Shown: in pieces, positions 24,407 to 32,306 of the stretch
Numbering within the stretch: position 1 is the stretch's first letter
Layout: each line of letters starts with the position of its first letter
Assembly (NCBI GenBank): GCA_964483175.1
Contig: CAZAAT010000023.1
Coordinates: 1-32,306, forward strand
DNA length: 32,306 nucleotides
Source: JAAYHC01 sp964483175
Lineage (GTDB): Bacteria > Bacillota > UBA5301
Reading direction: 5' to 3'
The notes under the pieces: generated by a model
Databases searched by the model: none
The model's input: the letters and a program-made list of their open reading frames with translations, nothing else
What the model was told of the DNA's origin: nothing
Translations under genes and position numbers: made by a program

Positions 24407-26917
24407 TTACTTAAAGCGAAGGTTTCTCCGGTTCAAGAGGTTGGCCACTCCAGGCCGCCCTTCGGGAATCACTAGTTCGCGCATGATATCGGTTTTCCGT
24501 AAACCCAAGGACAATCCGGCTAGCAATTCGGTCTCCGAAACCGGGCTAATCCGCTCGGCGAGAGTTGCTGTGCCCAACCCGGCCAAGCAACCCAGAACAA
24601 GGAGATGGGCCAGCGAGATGTAGGGGATGGCCCCTCCGGCCAGCCAGTAGGTGCCAGACAGAATCACTCCACCGACCACGGCGGCGTAAACTCCGGCCAA
24701 ATCGGGCTCTAACCGCTGGATAAGCTGGGCAAATCGACCGCCGAACCGCTTTTTCCCTGGAACGAGCTTGCGTAAAGCGCTGATTATCGTAGCATGGTCC
24801 AACCACAGCACGATCAAGGTAAAGACAATGGCAGCGAGTCCCGCAATGGTTGAACGAACCTCGCGCAGAATGCTAAAGACAACCCCCATCGTATCCGGCT
24901 CTAAAGTGCCAATCGGCATGTTGTAGATGGAGAAATCAGTTGTGCTCGAAATATCTTCCACTATCGGTAACAGCTGTTTCTCGCTAACTTTGCCATCGAT
25001 GAGCAGTTGAATTCGCTCACCTGGAATCACCTCTCCACCGATATAGCTATCGATCAACCGAACAGACCGGCCAATCTGCTCATCGGTTAACTCCGGCAGG
25101 GTCTGGCGAACATCACTCATCTGGTCACGCACCAAATTGGTATCCAACTCGCCGATGGCCGCAAGGCGCGAGGTGATCTCCTTTAAATCACGGCGCAAAG
25201 CGTTGACATCCACGGTCTCCATTGCTGACAGCACACTCGAGGTAGCACCGCCGATATCACTCATCCCGTCATAAACAACATTAGAGTTCTCTGCCAGCGA
25301 ACCAAAGTTATCAACCTGCTCGGTAAACTGGTCGATCTTCTGTTTAAAACCATTTAAGATCTGAGCCACCGGGTTGATATTCTTCAGCACGTCATCGAGG
25401 CCCTGAGCTCCGGCGGCAACCTCATCTTTGACTTCGGATAAGCCCGAGCCAACCTGGTCTAACCCTGGTTGATCTGCGACCTCCGCCAGCCGCTGATCCA
25501 CATCGGCCAAATGCCCGGTTGAGGGGGTGGAAACCACTCCCATCGAAGCCAGCAAAAGCTCGATAGAGGTGCTGGTATTTTGGAGAGCCCGGACTATCTC
25601 TGCAATATTAATCTCGCCTAACTGACCAAGCGGCCCATCAAGGCTGGCATTTACTAAACGCAGGGTTTCTTCTACCTGAGCAATCTGATCCAAAGTAGCC
25701 TCAAAAGCATCTAGTGTCTCTAAGAGATGCCGACCAGTCTGATCAGCCTCTTGAGCCATGACCTCCAGCTCTGAGAGGAGCTTCACGCTCTCATCAATCG
25801 CTAACATCAAAGCATACCGATCATTACGGATCGTGGTCTCGCCAACGAGGGCACCCACTTTGGTCCCCCGCTCTAACCGGTAGGCCTTCGTTACCACCGG
25901 GCCGGAAGAATCAGCTGAAAACTCCAACACTTCCGGAGCTACCGCGCTGATATCACCTTGCGTAATCATTCCTTTGGCTGTGTTGCCATGAATCGACATA
26001 ATATCGATCACGATGTTGTCAGGGCGCAGCGTCTCACCGACAACCAAAGGCTGTGGTGAAGCCCCTTGTAAAACAACCCGTTCACCTACCCTCAGCGGAG
26101 CAGCCGAATCAAGGGCTATCTTGACTTCGGAAGCATACCCTAGCAAAAATCGCTTCATTTCGACCAATGTACCCATGAACGCACTCAGGTCATCGGTTTC
26201 ACCCGACAAGGTCACATCTCTAACCAATTCAGGTTTCAACTCATCCTGAATAGCCAAGACCAGACGGCTACCCAACTCCGAGAGGTTCTCGATTTGGTAT
26301 CCCATCGGATATCTGACTTCGACGGTCTGATACTCAGCGAGAATATCCTCAACCTTCTGAGTGAGTTTGGGCATGTCCACTTCCTCATGGAGTGCGGCAA
26401 CCACATTTCCACCTGAAACGAAGGCATACTTAATCTCTGGTAGTTCCGTTAAACGACCGATCAAAATTCCTTTAGCCCCGAATTGTACCCCCCTGATGGT
26501 CAAGGTGGGAGACATAATCAAAGTAGTCCCACTATAGCCGGGGATGGTTTCAAAATAGGAGTCGATCTGCTCCATGACTTCTCGGTTTTTATGATCATCC
26601 GGAAAAGCTAGCAAAAAATTGGCCTTACCGACAACTGTCGGGGCCTGTTTAAAAGTGGTTCCCGGCAAACTTTCACTTAAGATGCGCTTTAATTCTGGTA
26701 GAGCCGCTTCTTTCGCATCCTCACGGACATGCAGAATCAGGTCATACTCGCCAACTTCCCCCACCAGTCCGCTGACCGTATCCCCAAAGTATAAATCTGC
26801 TGCCCAAGCCAGGCCAAAAGAAAAGAGTCCGCCAATTATGATCGTGACGGCAATTAGGATAAATATGTCTTTCTTAAACGTATCAGCGCGTAGAAAAGAG
26901 GTAAGTCGATTTATCAC
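24407..26917 (-). CDS. Large ABC permease-like protein with about 650-residue extracytoplasmic region
   Basis: I do not recognise a named family for this 836-residue protein. There is one membrane helix at about 17-39, then a soluble region to about 685, then helices at about 686-706, 741-761 and 764-784, and a cytoplasmic tail. This 1+3 topology is that of FtsX, MacB and LolC. The soluble part starts with alpha/beta segments resembling FtsX-type extracytoplasmic folds (YDLILHVREDAKEAALPELK near 58-77). Residues about 370-640 are helical and coiled-coil-like. The tail ELLAGLSLGLRKTDIMREL plus VIPEG (about 798-820) resembles the EAA loop that binds importer ATPases. GTG at 26917 has GGGGGGAG seven bases upstream. 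A role in moving lipid or lipoprotein, or in signalling across the envelope, is inferred from context only. Confidence 0.8.
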   Translation of the reverse strand: MINRLTSFLRADTFKKDIFILIAVTIIIGGLFSFGLAWAADLYFGDTVSGLVGEVGEYDLILHVREDAKEAALPELKRILSESLPGTTFKQAPTVVGKANFLLAFPDDHKNREVMEQIDSYFETIPGYSGTTLIMSPTLTIRGVQFGAKGILIGRLTELPEIKYAFVSGGNVVAALHEEVDMPKLTQKVEDILAEYQTVEVRYPMGYQIENLSELGSRLVLAIQDELKPELVRDVTLSGETDDLSAFMGTLVEMKRFLLGYASEVKIALDSAAPLRVGERVVLQGASPQPLVVGETLRPDNIVIDIMSIHGNTAKGMITQGDISAVAPEVLEFSADSSGPVVTKAYRLERGTKVGALVGETTIRNDRYALMLAIDESVKLLSELEVMAQEADQTGRHLLETLDAFEATLDQIAQVEETLRLVNASLDGPLGQLGEINIAEIVRALQNTSTSIELLLASMGVVSTPSTGHLADVDQRLAEVADQPGLDQVGSGLSEVKDEVAAGAQGLDDVLKNINPVAQILNGFKQKIDQFTEQVDNFGSLAENSNVVYDGMSDIGGATSSVLSAMETVDVNALRRDLKEITSRLAAIGELDTNLVRDQMSDVRQTLPELTDEQIGRSVRLIDSYIGGEVIPGERIQLLIDGKVSEKQLLPIVEDISSTTDFSIYNMPIGTLEPDTMGVVFSILREVRSTIAGLAAIVFTLIVLWLDHATIISALRKLVPGKKRFGGRFAQLIQRLEPDLAGVYAAVVGGVILSGTYWLAGGAIPYISLAHLLVLGCLAGLGTATLAERISPVSETELLAGLSLGLRKTDIMRELVIPEGRPGVANLLNRRNLRFK

Positions 26918-26945
26918 GGTTTTTCTCCCCCCAAACCTCTAACAC

Positions 26946-26954
26946 ATTATAACA
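26946..26954 (-). promoter_or_regulatory. Extended -10 promoter for the ABC-lpxC-fabZ unit
   Basis: The minus strand reads TGTTATAAT (26954-26946) with no clear -35, like the lptA promoter at 4343-4351, and shares the context CTATGTTATAAT with it. The predicted start is near 26939, about 22 bases before the GTG of the permease gene, which leaves room for its GGGGGGAG site. It lies downstream of the terminator at 27041-27075, so the two elements together mark a transcription unit boundary. Confidence 0.55.
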
Positions 26955-27040
26955 TAGGCTAGAAGGCCCTCTTTCAGGTAATTCCAGCCTAATCAGGGGA
27001 AGATTCCGCTGCATTTACTATTATTTCTGGATACCAAAAT

Positions 27041-27075
27041 AGAAAAGATCAGAGCCGGCGGGTGGCCGCCGGCTC
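27041..27075 (-). terminator. Rho-independent terminator after second lptA
   Basis: The perfect 10-bp stem GAGCCGGCGG/CCGCCGGCTC (27052-27061 and 27066-27075) has a four-base loop and starts eight bases after the lptA copy 2 stop. On the minus strand it is followed by TGATCTTTTCTATTTT. The stem is very GC-rich and the T-tract somewhat interrupted. It should end the lpxD-lptG-lptD-lptC-lptA transcript. Confidence 0.75.
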
Positions 27076-27082
27076 GGGGTGT

Positions 27083-27721
27083 TTAATACTCTACTGGAAG
27101 ACTTTCTACTTGCACATAAATGTCACCGGCGCTTACCTCGGCGGTGGGTGCGGGCTCCTCCGGTAGCACCGGTTCACTCTTTTGGTCGTCAAGCACAAAA
27201 CTAACCTCAACCGGACCCCTAACCTCGATTATATCAGGATTGGAGCTAATAAAAACCTCTCCTGCCCGCAGCTCCTTCTGATCTTTGGTTTCAATAACTA
27301 CTACATTGCCGGTTAAGAGGTAAGTTTCTTTCCGGTTATCAACAATTACCTGGTCGGCCTGGGAAAACCGATCCGACTGAGTAATTTTCACCCCACCGGC
27401 GAAGCTGAACTGCTCGGCATCAAAATCGGCCCTAATCTCTTCTCCACTTACCTCGGCATCATTGGTGCGTAAATAGGGGGCCCCCGTTAGCGTGGCCTTC
27501 TTAAGCTCCGAATTGTAGACAATTTCCCCAGCAGTCAGAAATAGATCCCCTTTGGTGATTTCTAGCAGCCCAATAATATGGACATTCTCGCCCTCCATCT
27601 TAAAAAGCTTGTTCTCCAATACCTTGATCTGCAGCTCCTCAGCTGCCAGCGCGATAACAGAGGCGCATAACGCCAAAGCCAATATCACTGCAACGATAAT
27701 ACCTCTGGACAAGACTTTCAT
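27083..27721 (-). CDS. LptA/OstA-like periplasmic LPS transport protein (copy 2)
   Basis: Secreted protein of 212 residues or slightly fewer. The signal peptide ends VIALAA, followed by repeated short beta strands of the OstA/LptA jellyroll (LFLTAGEIVYNSELKKATLTG, split; DQVIVDNRKETYLLTGNVV). The Pro/Glu-rich C-terminal tail (EPVLPEEPAPTAEVSAG) is unusual for LptA. At ATG 27721 the AAAGGAG sequence touches the start codon; TTG three codons later (27712) is better spaced and gives MSRGII, echoing the MRNRGII of copy 1. It follows lptC by 12 bases. Probably part of the periplasmic Lpt bridge; division of labour with copy 1 is unknown. Confidence 0.85.
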   Translation of the reverse strand: MKVLSRGIIVAVILALALCASVIALAAEELQIKVLENKLFKMEGENVHIIGLLEITKGDLFLTAGEIVYNSELKKATLTGAPYLRTNDAEVSGEEIRADFDAEQFSFAGGVKITQSDRFSQADQVIVDNRKETYLLTGNVVVIETKDQKELRAGEVFISSNPDIIEVRGPVEVSFVLDDQKSEPVLPEEPAPTAEVSAGDIYVQVESLPVEY

Positions 27722-27733
27722 CTCCTTTGGCCT

Positions 27734-28369
27734 CTAATCAAAGCGGTTTAATAATTCGACAGCACCGACAATTTCCCAAGTGTCGCTATCCCCATAATAA
27801 TAGAGCTCATTACACCGAATTTCCTCGTTAATGCCCGAAAAAATTACAATATTTCCTCTAGCGATCAAGAGCTCCGGGTCAATTTCAATGACCATTTCGT
27901 CGGCCACCAGGGTATATCTGCCGAAATGAGCCTGAATCGGAGGGATCAAAACAACCCGATTGGTCTGATATTCATAGGATAGCCCCGCGGCAGTTATCTG
28001 TTGGTCGTCGTCAGCAGTAATCTCAATCCTACTTGTGATCTGCAGGTCTTGGGTCCGCCGGTCATAAACCCCGCTGGCGGCGGTAAACCGGTAACGCTGG
28101 GCCCCATCGCGGTAGATCGTACCGCTGATCCGCCCGGATAGGTTAACAAACCGTTCCTTATCATCCATGGAAAATCGTTCAACCTGCAATTCCCAGATTT
28201 TTTCCCCTTTGCTCCGGCCGATGAGCGTATTCTCGGCCAACTGATAGGTGACTTCCGTCTCGGCCTTCTTTAGGGTTAAGGTGCCGTCCCCCGGCTTCAT
28301 CACCAGCAAGATCGTGATGAAGACCGCCATAATTAATACAAGCAGAATGCTTTTGAGTGTTGGTTTCAT
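27734..28369 (-). CDS. lptC: LPS export protein LptC
   Basis: A 211-residue bitopic inner-membrane protein. One N-terminal helix (about 7-24) is followed by a periplasmic beta-jellyroll of the LptC/YrbK type, seen in WELQVERFSMDDKERFVNL, YRFTAASGVYDRRTQDLQI and YTLVADEMVIEIDPELLIA. LptC joins LptB2FG to LptA at the membrane. ATG overlaps the lptD stop by four bases (ATGA), so translation is coupled. The order lptD-lptC-lptA on one transcript supports the assignment. Confidence 0.9.
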   Translation of the reverse strand: MKPTLKSILLVLIMAVFITILLVMKPGDGTLTLKKAETEVTYQLAENTLIGRSKGEKIWELQVERFSMDDKERFVNLSGRISGTIYRDGAQRYRFTAASGVYDRRTQDLQITSRIEITADDDQQITAAGLSYEYQTNRVVLIPPIQAHFGRYTLVADEMVIEIDPELLIARGNIVIFSGINEEIRCNELYYYGDSDTWEIVGAVELLNRFD

Positions 28370-30546
28370 CGAGCTAACACCCCCTCCGGCAGATCTACAT
28401 CCACCAGAAACGCGCTATCCGTCGCTCCGAGCCGCAATCTCTCGTTGGGAAACAGATCAAAAAGCAATTCAAACCAGAGCTCTTGGCGGACCAGATCAAC
28501 CGAGATTTGATATTGGCGACAGTGCCAATCCCGCGTCAAACCGACTCTGCCCTTGACCAGGCGCCCACCATATAATCCATCCCATTGGATTTGGGCTTCC
28601 AGGTTCCAGAGTGGGGTTAGTCTTTGAGTCAGCTCTATGCTAACCTCCCGCCAGATTTCCTGAACGAAATCGTAATAGACCCCTGCCTTGAGTTGATGCT
28701 GCTCGTCATGAAGGTAAGCTGTAGACAATTTGGCATGTTTCCAACCGGTTCCGGATAAACCGTAACCTAGCTGAAGACTCGAATATATTTGCTGGCTATG
28801 GCGATAAGCGGCCTCGGCCGTGAGATCCTCCGGTTGGTTTGTGATCAAGTTATAGCCGGTAGCCAGGTAAGCTCGCCAGTTTCCTCTGGTATGGTCGACT
28901 CTGGCCTGCAGATTATTTGTCGGCCTAGCCAAATCATAGGTCAATGGGGATATCCCAAGCCGACCGGTCCAGTTATGTGTCAGGGCGAATCTGCTCGCGC
29001 CCGTTGGCGCATAGCTCAAGCTTGTCCTGGTATTGGCCTGGACCTGTGCATGATTCGTATCATAATAATTTCCGGCCAGACTTCCGGTAGTCATAATCGA
29101 GGCCTGCGATCCTAAGCGGCGACCAATCCCGGTCAAATTCAGTTGCCCACTGGCCCGCATCAAACTATGATCACCAGGCTGCTCGTGAATGCGACTGGCA
29201 CTAATCGTAGCTGTTAACGGGAGCGTAGTCTGGCCAAGCTGGAGCCTGCGGGTAGTTAATCGTACTTCGGGCAAGAGAGTATAGCTTTTCCAGGGAGGTA
29301 ATTGCTCGTCACTTGAAACGATGGGATTATACTTGTACTCAGCCTTGAGGTAAAGCGTGTAGGCCGGAAAGGTCTGGCTGACCCAACCTTGTACGAACTT
29401 GCTCGGTTTCTCCGGCTCCAGCCCAACTCGTTGCCTGGCTGAAAAGTTGGTCGATAGCGCATACCGCAGATCAGGGCGCGGCCGATTTTCATAAGCAATC
29501 GTCAGTTGCTCATTCTGATAAATACTCCCCGTATATAATTCGGCAGGGTTTTTATTGAGCGAATTATAGCTGAGACTAACCCTTTCTACCGCCTTCTGCC
29601 ACGCCAATCGGGCAGTTAGTCCCCAATCTTCATTAATACGGTCCCGGTAATAGTTCTGACGATACTCCCCCCGCAACTCGCCTGTGTAGCCGGGCGGTAG
29701 CTCTGGTGTGACCTGAACGGCTGTGTGATAAGAAGGTGGGTGGTCTCCATGACCGTTTTGTTTTACGTACCCATACAGCCAGCCCGATGCTGATAGAGGT
29801 CTGGCGAGCTCGTACTGATGTCTAAATCCTAACCCCCACCCCTGAAGCTGATAATAATCGACAAAAAGCGAGCCTAGCCAAGCCGGATTGCGGTAGTAGT
29901 TATAAGTCGTCTTGACAAACCAGCCGTCCTCTGGATTATGGCCGATCTTCGGGGTTTCCCAATTGTTTTCTTTCAGGGAAATCACCAGAATAGGAAGGGC
30001 AAATAACTTGAGCCGTCCTTCGTAATAAGAAACATGACGAATAACGATCCGGTCGCCCGGGTAGTATTCGATCTCTTTGGCCCGGAGATGATAGTGCGGC
30101 GCAGGTAGATCACACCCTGTTAAGCTGGCCTGGTAGATGAAGGTATTCCCGTTTATTCTGGTCAGCTCTGTCCCGGACAAGAAGGCATCGCTGGAAAGAT
30201 CTTGGTGCTGCAAGACCACAGAAGCTTGCTGAAACCGGCCTGTCTCAGAATCAAGATCATACCACAGTGAATCAGCATTGATCTCCTCATCATCCTGGCG
30301 AAAAATCACCCCACCAGTGGCCTCAATAATCTGTTTATCGGTGTTGACAACCAGATGTTGACAGGTTAGGCTAAAATCCCGGGATTCGACTACTACCTCC
30401 CCTTGAACCACCAGCTCAGCCTCTGATAAATGCCAGAAGAGCCCCTGGTCAGCCACGATCCGAATCTGGTCGGTTGCCCGCACAGGGGTTGACAAGGCCA
30501 TGGCTAATAGCACAATTTTCCAAATTGTCCCCCCCCGGAGCCGCAC
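28366..30546 (-). CDS. lptD: LPS assembly outer-membrane protein LptD
   Basis: A 726-residue outer-membrane translocon. The signal peptide (about 1-24, ending PVRA) is followed by an OstA/LptA-like periplasmic domain (about 25-190, VVQGEVVVESRDFSLTC and so on). A large beta-barrel (about 200-700) shows alternating aromatic strands such as WLGSLFVDYYQLQGWGLGF and LPILVISLK at the domain junction. There are only three Cys after the signal: 62, 145 and 676. Cys145 (TGCDLP) and Cys676 (WHCRQY) align in position with the pair E. coli uses for an inter-domain disulfide, so one such bond is plausible. The last strand (ELWFELLFDLF) is followed by a 27-residue tail, with no terminal aromatic residue. 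GTG start; LptE is not seen here. Confidence 0.88.
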   Translation of the reverse strand: MRLRGGTIWKIVLLAMALSTPVRATDQIRIVADQGLFWHLSEAELVVQGEVVVESRDFSLTCQHLVVNTDKQIIEATGGVIFRQDDEEINADSLWYDLDSETGRFQQASVVLQHQDLSSDAFLSGTELTRINGNTFIYQASLTGCDLPAPHYHLRAKEIEYYPGDRIVIRHVSYYEGRLKLFALPILVISLKENNWETPKIGHNPEDGWFVKTTYNYYRNPAWLGSLFVDYYQLQGWGLGFRHQYELARPLSASGWLYGYVKQNGHGDHPPSYHTAVQVTPELPPGYTGELRGEYRQNYYRDRINEDWGLTARLAWQKAVERVSLSYNSLNKNPAELYTGSIYQNEQLTIAYENRPRPDLRYALSTNFSARQRVGLEPEKPSKFVQGWVSQTFPAYTLYLKAEYKYNPIVSSDEQLPPWKSYTLLPEVRLTTRRLQLGQTTLPLTATISASRIHEQPGDHSLMRASGQLNLTGIGRRLGSQASIMTTGSLAGNYYDTNHAQVQANTRTSLSYAPTGASRFALTHNWTGRLGISPLTYDLARPTNNLQARVDHTRGNWRAYLATGYNLITNQPEDLTAEAAYRHSQQIYSSLQLGYGLSGTGWKHAKLSTAYLHDEQHQLKAGVYYDFVQEIWREVSIELTQRLTPLWNLEAQIQWDGLYGGRLVKGRVGLTRDWHCRQYQISVDLVRQELWFELLFDLFPNERLRLGATDSAFLVDVDLPEGVLAR

Positions 30547-30556
30547 CTTCTCACCC

Positions 30557-31642
30557 CTACAACAGATCTAGTTTGGCCAAGGCCAAGAGGCCAACGGCCC
30601 CATACACCAAATTCGGAAACCACGCACCTAAAACAGGTGAGATGAGCCCGTTTACCCCCAGAGAGCGGCAGAACGGGGTAATGACATAATAAGTAAGTGT
30701 CAAGGCGACACAGAGACCCACCACCACTGAACGCGGATACCGCGGCAGACGCAAAAAGCGGATGGCTAGTGGCAGGCAAAACAAAACCAAAACCAGACTA
30801 GCCAGCGGACTAGCCAATTTTAGGTGATAATCGACAACAAACGGACGGATATTCACACCGCTAGGTCTAAATAAGCGGATATTCTCCGCTAATTCTGCCC
30901 GCGTCATTTCTCGCGTGGTTTTTTGATTGGCAAAGAAACGCTCCAACCCATCCCCCAATTCTAGCCGCAAGGTAGAATACTTGATCTCATCAGAGACAAA
31001 TCCATCCGGTTCGATATTGCGGGCGACACCGTTGGCCAGCAGCCAAACCCCATCTTTAATGACCCCGGATTCAGCCGTAATTAAGCGGGGGTAGGACTTA
31101 TCACGCAGCTGGTAGACCATGATCTGTTTCATTTCGAGGGTATTAGGGTCGACTTGGCCAATATAGAAAAAATACTCCTTGCCGGCCCGGAAAAAGACAT
31201 CCTGTTCAATGTCGACCCCTGGGTTTTTCAGCACAATCTGGCGGATTATATTTTCGAAAGCATGATTTGCTTGGGGAACTACATTTTCACTAAGATACAG
31301 GCTAAAAAAACTGACCGTAAGCACTAAAGCCAACAAAGGGCTCAGGTGTCTGCGCAGGCTAACTCCAACAGACCGGATTATTGTTAGCTCATTGTCGGCA
31401 GCCATCCGGGTATAGACTACTAGCGCGGAAAGCAAGGCTGCAATCGGTAAGGCTTCGACGGTGGCTTGGGGAAAACGATAAAAAAATAGCCGTACAACTA
31501 CGAAGAAAGGGATTTTCTTCGCAATCAACAGCTCACTCAGTTCAAACAAAACTCCGCTGACCATCAGAATAATTAGTGCTAGCAAGGCCAATACAAATGG
31601 GCCTGCCACTTGATGGAGCAGATGACGATCGATAATTTTCAT
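30557..31642 (-). CDS. LptF/LptG-family permease of the LPS exporter (copy 2)
   Basis: A 361-residue YjgP/YjgQ-family protein. It begins KIIDRHLLHQVAGPFVLAL, with three helices in the first 120 residues, a periplasmic jellyroll (about 130-260) and three C-terminal helices. It is the paralog of the gene at 1932-3026 and presumably the other half of the LptFG heterodimer with the distant lptB. It is the second gene of a lpxD-lptF/G-lptD-lptC-lptA order on the minus strand, ten bases before lptD. Assignment to LptF or LptG is left open. Confidence 0.9.
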   Translation of the reverse strand: MKIIDRHLLHQVAGPFVLALLALIILMVSGVLFELSELLIAKKIPFFVVVRLFFYRFPQATVEALPIAALLSALVVYTRMAADNELTIIRSVGVSLRRHLSPLLALVLTVSFFSLYLSENVVPQANHAFENIIRQIVLKNPGVDIEQDVFFRAGKEYFFYIGQVDPNTLEMKQIMVYQLRDKSYPRLITAESGVIKDGVWLLANGVARNIEPDGFVSDEIKYSTLRLELGDGLERFFANQKTTREMTRAELAENIRLFRPSGVNIRPFVVDYHLKLASPLASLVLVLFCLPLAIRFLRLPRYPRSVVVGLCVALTLTYYVITPFCRSLGVNGLISPVLGAWFPNLVYGAVGLLALAKLDLL

Positions 31643-31653
31643 TCTCCTACCAA

Positions 31654-32306
31654 CTATCGGGCTTCAGCACTGAGTCTGGCAACCATCTCTTCTAGTTTCG
31701 CTATCCGCCGTTCTAATTCTTTCTCGTTTTTGATTACCTCTGGAATTTTGCGGGCAGCAGCTTTGGCTCGCATCTCTTCACGGTGCGGCCGTGCCGGGAC
31801 ACCAGATAAGAAGCCAGGTTCGGTTATATTTCCAGCAATTACTGAGGCACCCGCCAGTACCGTGCCGGAGGCTACGGTGATATGGCCGACAACGCCGGAT
31901 TGGCCGCCGATGGTTACATAGTCACCGGTCTCAGCACTCCCGGCAACCCCTGACAGACCGGCCATCAAGTTACCCTGCCCGAGCTGAACATTGTGTCCGA
32001 TCTGGATCAGATTGTCCAGTTTTGTACCGCGACCAATCACGGTTTTGCCGATCGTAGCCCGGTCAATACAGGTATTGGCACCAATCTCAACATCATCCTG
32101 AATCTCTACAGTTCCAATCTGTGGCACCTTGTGGTGCACACCGTCCGCTGTTGTAAAGCCGAAACCATCTGCACCAATAACCGCGCCGGGGTGGATGATC
32201 ACCCGAGAACCCAAGGTTACGCGCTCTCTCAACACCACATTGGGGTACAGTACGCAATCAGCACCAATAGTAACATCCGGCCCGATGTACACACCAGGGT
32301 AAATCC
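31654..32306 (-). CDS. lpxD: UDP-3-O-acylglucosamine N-acyltransferase LpxD, C-terminal part (cut by right edge)
   Basis: The reading frame is open to the window edge: four more residues (IYPG) precede the GTG at 32292, so that codon is internal and not the start. What remains is the left-handed beta-helix (IGPDVTIGADCVLYPNVVL and further hexapeptides) with the catalytic His in LIQIGHNVQLGQGN. A C-terminal helix (ELERRIAKLEEMVARL) ends the protein. About 120 N-terminal residues (uridine-binding domain) are missing compared with usual LpxD. It adds the second 3-hydroxyacyl chain in lipid A synthesis. It lies 11 bases before the second LptF/LptG gene. Confidence 0.93.
   Translation of the reverse strand, partial: IYPGVYIGPDVTIGADCVLYPNVVLRERVTLGSRVIIHPGAVIGADGFGFTTADGVHHKVPQIGTVEIQDDVEIGANTCIDRATIGKTVIGRGTKLDNLIQIGHNVQLGQGNLMAGLSGVAGSAETGDYVTIGGQSGVVGHITVASGTVLAGASVIAGNITEPGFLSGVPARPHREEMRAKAAARKIPEVIKNEKELERRIAKLEEMVARLSAEAR

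Noticed and set aside
1..32306. tRNA, rRNA, CRISPR arrays, insertion sequences, attachment sites
   Set aside because: I looked on both strands for cloverleaf-like, repeat-spacer and transposase signals and saw none. The shared octamer gtaaatcc at both window ends is a chance match.

Overview
This window is almost wholly devoted to building a Gram-negative-type outer membrane. It reads as an "OM cluster" of a diderm Firmicute, most likely a Negativicutes (Sporomusaceae/Selenomonadales-like) organism. The reasons: complete lipid A, Kdo and Lpt machinery; an S-layer-homology (SLH) domain protein, the usual outer-membrane tethering module of diderm Firmicutes; LpxI instead of LpxH; a DUF3084 protein inside the lpt operon; and Firmicutes-style translation starts (GTG/TTG with strong GGAGG sites). 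Base composition is near 50% GC by eye, which argues against low-GC Halanaerobiales. The genus is not determinable from the sequence alone. The assembly is draft: a 10-N gap breaks one gene at 15764-15773.

Layout. Block A (minus, 4351 to 1): promoter, then lptA, lptB, an LptF/LptG permease, a DUF3084 coiled-coil membrane protein, a structured leader with a terminator hairpin, and an SLH protein cut by the left edge. Block B (plus, 4494-14834): gmhB, hldA, hldC (ADP-heptose), msbA, lpxK, kdsB, kdsA, kdsD, kdsC, lpxL, waaA (lipid A finishing and Kdo). Block C (minus, right edge to 14829): lpxD (cut by the right edge), a second LptF/LptG, lptD, lptC, a second lptA, a terminator, a new promoter, then a large unusual ABC permease and its ATPase, lpxC, fabZ, lpxA, lpxI, lpxB, an NDP-sugar pyrophosphorylase, a GT9 heptosyltransferase, a GT2 glycosyltransferase and an O-antigen ligase-like protein. 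The ligase region is visibly AT-rich compared with the rest.

How it fits together. LpxA/C/D/I/B/K, WaaA and LpxL make Kdo-lipid A. KdsD/A/C/B supply CMP-Kdo. GmhB/HldA/HldC supply most of the ADP-heptose route (GmhA and HldD are not in the window). The glycosyltransferases extend the core, MsbA flips it, and LptB, two LptF/G permeases, LptC, two LptA-like proteins and LptD move it to the surface. The Lpt machine is split between the two ends of the window.

The least explained element is the ABC pair at 23554-26917. It combines a polar-amino-acid-importer-type ATPase with an 836-residue permease that has one N-terminal and three C-terminal membrane helices around about 650 extracytoplasmic residues, plus an EAA-like loop at the C-terminus. 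It sits between lipid A synthesis and Lpt genes behind its own promoter, and is the best candidate for an undescribed envelope system.
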